DNA of 64,000 nt from Hofstenia miamia (Eukaryota > Xenacoelomorpha > Acoela): contig SCFE01000032.1 in NCBI GenBank assembly GCA_004352715.1, positions 374,615-438,614 on the forward strand, read 5' to 3'. Below, one piece after another: positions 59,331 through 64,000 of the stretch (the stretch's first letter is position 1; the number at the start of each line of letters is the position of its first letter). The translations under genes and the position numbers were made by a program. A model generated the notes under the pieces. The model made no database searches and was not told the DNA's origin. It was given only the letters and a program-made list of their open reading frames with translations.

Positions 59331-60098
59331 ATATGGTAAACGGTTCTCCTTTAAATGGAAAATAGGTAGTTTAAGGTTAAGCCCCTATATAAATTACGCC
59401 TCGGACGTTGCTTGAAATATACCATTTAGTTATTAGCTATTAGTGTACTGGACTCCTGAAAAGGTGGATCTAGAAATCTTTGAAACCCGTCCCCAAACAA
59501 TTTCGCAATCAGAAAATTCTAAAATAATGTTTGTAATTATTGATAAATTAACTACAGCTTTTTATTTAGTCCAGAGTGCTTAAGGCTTAGAATTCAGGTT
59601 CGATTTAACTTTCCACTAAACATTAAAATATACATCACATGTTGCATATAGAAATGAAGTGAATACAATTGAATTTTATACAATAATGAAGAAATCTAAT
59701 AATATACTAAAATTTAGTAACTAAATATATAAAATGGTGCATGTACAAATTTAAAGAGCGGGTCGATCTAGTCATTTAAGTTTTAGACAGCATGTACAAA
59801 ATATTTGCAGTCTTAATATTTTTTTTACTTTGCTTAAATCATAAATCAACCTACCGCAAATAGTAGTCAACTGCGCATAGCTTTGACCAAATATTGGATG
59901 CAATAAATATTTATATTTATTGATATTTCTGATAAATTCTACAAACAATCGCTATATTTTATTGATTAGATAATTGAAAATAAATAAATGTGCAAAAACA
60001 ACAGTGACGTCAAAGATATGACTGTGCATAAAGATGAACAAATAACCTCGTGACCTGTCGAGGTTTTCTTGTGGGTGAGTTGCTCAGATGCGCACGTC

Positions 60099-60145
60099 AC
60101 TAATTAATGGAGTGAACCCTGCGAAAAAACTGTCCATTAATTAGT
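60099..60145. repeat. 13-bp perfect inverted repeat (hairpin)
   Basis: ACTAATTAATGGA at 60099-60111 and TCCATTAATTAGT at 60133-60145 with a 21-bp spacer. Each arm contains TAATTA, the homeodomain core site. Could be a cruciform, a paired binding site, or chance in AT-rich DNA. Confidence 0.6.
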
Positions 60146-60409
60146 TATTTTTAATATTCTTACCATTATAATTAGTGATAATTGAAGCCAAAGACTCACC
60201 ACAGAAACTGTTTAAATGCTGTTCAAAAAACTTGAATTATTTATATATATATATATATATGTATAAATTCAGGTGCTTGTAAAGATTGAAATGCTAAATC
60301 TGTCACATGGTTTTAAAAGAACGTTCTTAAATTGAATTCGATTGTGCATTATATTTTTCTCTTCTTTTAAAAAAGTTCATATTTTGTTTTAATGAACTTT
60401 CCCTGCGTT

Positions 60410-60560
60410 AGACTGCGTCAGCCGACTACTATTGGCGGCGCAGACCCGATAAGGTCGGCGGTGGCGCAGCCGGCTGAGCGACATCTATAGAGTTGGATTC
60501 GACTGTATAATATTCCATGTAAAAACCCTATAAAGCCGATCGCCCTGTAAAAATCTTATA
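60410..60560 (+). repeat. tRNA-derived SINE-like head, copy 1
   Basis: GC-rich patch in AT-rich DNA. GGTGGCGCAGCCGGCTGAGC at about 60465-60484 matches the pol III A box (TGGCNNAGYNGG). About 30 bp later GGATTCGACTG (about 60505) resembles a B box (GGTTCGANTCC). A similar GC-rich block in the same orientation lies at 60745-60860. No long conserved body or tail is visible. Confidence 0.5.
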
Positions 60561-60744
60561 TGATGCAAGCAGTATTGTGAAACTATCTATTTGTAAAAAG
60601 GTTCATCATGCGCTTACAGGCAATCTGATTAATAAGGCATAGCCCAATCAATGTTAAATGTCACTACCAGATCAACGACATTAAATGCTGCTTCCCTTTT
60701 ATTACACATTTCGTTTGTCTTGATATAGTTTTAGTTATCAATCG

Positions 60745-60860
60745 GCTCAGCCGTCTAAATTTTCTGGTGGTTGACTGCTCTAAAATATGTCGGCGGCGGA
60801 GAATCAGCCGGCTGGCGCCAGCTCTACCCTGTGTAACCCTTCCTGTTCGAAGTTTTGAAA
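60745..60860 (+). repeat. tRNA-derived SINE-like head, copy 2
   Basis: GTCGGCGGCGGAGAATCAGC then CGGCTGGCGCC around 60790-60820, aligning with copy 1, followed by CTGTTCGAAGTT near 60845 as a B-box-like site. The A box is less well kept than in copy 1. The two copies lie about 330 bp apart in tandem. Confidence 0.4.
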
Positions 60861-61281
60861 TATTTTACTAAATATGTCAATGTGGATGCGCTGAGTGATT
60901 GCTCATTTTAAAAGTTTACAATATATGATGATGTGTTTTGTATAATCCAAATTTTAACCAACAGCACAGCATATTTGTAAACTGAGTGATAGCATGCCGC
61001 ACGCTTTTATCAGTCTACATCAAACCATACAAGATAACTGATGCTCCTACTCAATACACAGGTAATAAATAGAAACCAGCAAGCGGTTGCATTTCGTAAT
61101 GCTGGTATTTTACAGTAAAACATTTCACACAAATCTAGCATTATTTGTGCACTTCTATTATAGATTTTGCAATATATTGTGTACATTTGTAAGCGGCAGG
61201 TAAACTACCGAAATCAGAATAACTTGCAGAAATAAAGTACATTTTATAAAATTAGTGATATCTTTAGGTTTCCTATGTATG

Positions 61282-62125
61282 TACAGGGTGATTGAAAATT
61301 AACTCTCTATTTTAAAATAAATACAATTTATTCAAATGCTATATCATGTTTCTCAAAAGAGACAAATATATTACTTAATGTATGGCAATTTAATTTATGT
61401 TCTTGTTTTCTTTTCAGATTTGTTTAAATATTGTTCAATTTCAATCTTTTCAAATTTATTTTTAATGACCGTAAGTTCTGTTATAAATTTAATAATAGAT
61501 TTGTTGACTTGCTAAATGATATTCTCTGGTTCGGGCGGGTACGTGTAGCAAATGTCGGGTATAAGTGGCGAAGTATAAGAAAGTAATTTTAAAAAGGGTA
61601 GATGCAGCATTAAAAAAAGGTATAACCGCACATCACTACAACTCGCATGCTATATAATTAGTCTAGAGCAGATGATGATTGGAGTTGTGTTGGATGATGT
61701 CACAAGGAAAGACACAATCAAAATATAAGAAATTGCATCTGGTTTTCTTTTATTAAAAACATTTATGCTGTTTGGCATATTTTTGCATGTAGTTAATTTT
61801 CACATTATTCAATCAAATTCAAATAATATAAGGACTTTGAATTTGTAGGAATAAGATTTTTTATCATGATCTGCAAGAAGAAAACTTTTAAGAAATTCGA
61901 GAAAGAATTTTATGCAACTAACTTGATTGGAAAATACATTTTTCAAAAGGGGACTATTAATAAAGTATTGACGAAACCGTTAGTTTTTGAAATTGAAAAA
62001 TACAAGAACATTGCAAAATATGTCTTGTTAGGAGTTCTAAGTCAGTCCATATTAGAATTTAATCACTTTTTTAAATATTCCTGTTTAAATCTTGTTCTAA
62101 AATGAGTCAACTTTTTGGTCACCTT
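61282..62125. mobile_element. possible mariner-like non-autonomous element
   Basis: ACAGGGTGATTGAAAATTAA at 61284-61303 is a typical mariner end. The complement of 62104-62125 reads AAGGTGACCAAAAAGTTGAC, matching it at most positions in inverted orientation. The 800 bp between has no transposase motif; the open frame at 61866-62105 has no recognised homology. The pairing of the two ends is tentative. Confidence 0.3.
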
Positions 62126-64000
62126 AAAATTCATGTTAGACTGTTCAGTGAAACATTTCTTATCAATATTTGTCAGGTGATTTGGTATTTGTAATAAAAA
62201 GCCATGCTATGGTTTAACTATTGATATAATTTAGCATTTAAATGCACTTTCTTTGCATATATAACGATTATACCTTTAAGCAAAAAGTACATTCATCCTT
62301 ACATGCATAGTATGTTTTACCGACATAATGAGTGGCATGGGTCATTTTGTTACATAATACCAATTATATTAATTTACTTATTATGTTAGTAAATTAGTAA
62401 ATCAAATACTACATATGTTTACTGTTTGAGAAAAAACACAACTAGGTAGTGCAAAAATAAACTTTGTAAAGAGGGTGCATGGTCAATTTGACTGGTTATG
62501 CATTTAAGGGTTAAATAGAGGATCAATCAGCAATGTCTTGTCGTAAATTAGGAAGTTTACCCTAGAAAGTTTTCTTGCTTGATTTAATGAAGATTGCTAT
62601 CATAAAATATAACACTAAAAAACGTTCCGAAAATCATGATCATCTATTAAAAAATAAATAAGAGGAAACTCTCCTAGAGTAACTACTATAGAGACTATAT
62701 CAGAAAATATAATGTGAAGTCAAGTCAAAATAGGTAGAAAAAGACAACTTTTCGAAAAATTGAATTTGAATTATAATATATATAATAATTTTTACCGTAA
62801 ACGGACGATAGTATGCAGCCATGTTAAAGACTAGAGAAAATATTGTATTGTTTTGAAATCATGCCATACAAATCCTTCAAATGCAAATTCTTTGCACTTC
62901 AAACCACTTCATTTACAGTGTGTGTGTAACAAATTGAATTACATTTCAAATTAAGCAATGGCTCTCTTAACTAGGCGATTATTAAAAAGGGAAATATTGC
63001 CTTGCAAAAAAAACTACTTGAAAACTTATTCACCTACCCCTATTCCAACATTACTTTTTCGGCTCTCAATGCTTTTGGGAAAGGGATTGGAGTGTGATGT
63101 TAAAACCCGTTACAAATGTTCGTCATATCAATTCTATCAATGTTGAATTTTCAGAATTGTGATTCCATAATTATATTTCAGACATCATCAAATCTCTAAA
63201 TTTCGAGATTTAATTTATATATTGGCTGTAGCAGTTGGAAATGATGGAATTCTTTAGAATTGATTGCTAACTGAAGAAATACTATTTCCTTGCATATATA
63301 ACTTTTTTCACACTAACAATGGTGATAAAATTTTAAAAAAATTGCAATAGAGTGCTCCGGCTGAAAAACAATCATGCAAAAAATGAGCAGATATTTAGAA
63401 AATATTTTGACCTCAATAAAACGCCTTAACTAATACTAGAGTAGTGTATGCACTGCAGCGTGTTTTGCCGTATTCCAATGTCTTGGAAAAAGTGAATTTT
63501 GGGTTTTTTCATATTTGTGTTTCAAAAATGAGTCTTAGTCCTTACAACAGTTGCAAACTTTGAAATGAACTCTATATGCAATTGAATGCATAGTTGCGGT
63601 GTTTTCTAAAGGGGAGTGTTTACGACTGATATTGCACCCGGATCTCATAGTTCGAGGTATATTTTACATAATATGCATATTTTTTGCCATTACCAATATT
63701 TGAATTTATTTTTGTAAGTCTGATAATTGGCTGATAGAAACGCACTTATAACTCCAAATAAATCCTGAAATACGTTGTTTTAAATTAAATTTTAATATGC
63801 TTACGCCATGTTTGTATTGAAGATTATTATTGAGCAATTAAGTGAGGAATCAAGACGAATGTATATCTTGTACAAAGCAAACAAATCACGAAAAGGATTT
63901 TATTAAATAGGATTATGTGTTTTATGAATTTAATTAAACTTCTCACAAGCTGTTACGATAACAGTGTAAATGAATAAGAATATCTTAGCATTATTGATTA
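62126..64000. other. intergenic, nothing recognised
   Basis: AT-rich, with only short chance open frames (for example 62958-63146). No exon, element or RNA gene recognised to the window end. Confidence 0.45.

Noticed and set aside
61866-62105. 79-codon open frame as a real small gene
   Set aside because: No homology, lysine-rich AT-driven composition, and located in a possible non-autonomous mariner-like element.
1-64000. CRISPR arrays, rRNA genes, canonical tRNA genes, bacterial-type operons
   Set aside because: None seen. Regular repeats here are microsatellites or gap-flanking duplicates, and the gene structure is eukaryotic.

Overview
The window is a gene-poor, AT-rich (roughly 70% A+T by eye) stretch of animal nuclear DNA. 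Spliceosomal introns with GT-AG borders, a seven-exon cation/Ca2+ exchanger gene, LINEs, Penelope-like elements, Tc1/mariner transposons, a Ty3/gypsy remnant, long (TA)n and (ATT)n microsatellites and scaffold gaps all point to a draft assembly of an invertebrate. I cannot name the phylum. Nothing is bacterial or viral in layout: no operons, no CRISPR array, no rRNA.

Layout. 1-7300: three decayed CR1/L2-like LINE copies, all on +. 7976-13604: two truncated copies of an unfamiliar gene in opposite orientation around a mariner transposon and a 1000-N gap. 14778-18430: small contigs between placeholder gaps, with pieces of other mariners. 19700-21430: a broken Ty3/gypsy element. 22349-23881: the one long intact copy of the unfamiliar gene; its C-terminus carries an ADP-ribosyltransferase-like (PARP-fold) domain that the two truncated copies lack. 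23882-39844: intergenic DNA with two Penelope-like remnants, each lying between (TA)n tracts. 39845-52396 (-): a complete gene for a K+-dependent Na+/Ca2+ exchanger-like protein (SLC24 family). I rebuilt it from seven exons whose phases agree; the spliced CDS is 1299 nt, 432 residues plus stop. Its introns hold a deleted Tc1-like element and an 800-bp GC-rich, hairpin-dense island. 52400-64000: intergenic DNA with a Tc1-like pseudogene, two tRNA-derived SINE-like heads and old dispersed repeats.

Assembly. Three gaps are exactly 1000 N (11109-12108, 13778-14777, 15876-16875), so they are placeholders and the order and orientation of the contigs between them is uncertain. Many other breaks (single n, or short N runs in TA microsatellites) are flanked by near-identical direct duplications of about 70-260 bp. 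These look like unmerged allelic contig ends, not biology. One of them duplicates part of the last exchanger exon.

The strongest leads are the small ART-domain gene family (22349-23881 and its truncated relatives), the structured GC-rich island at 46418-47221, and the exchanger's non-canonical residues in both ion-binding alpha repeats.
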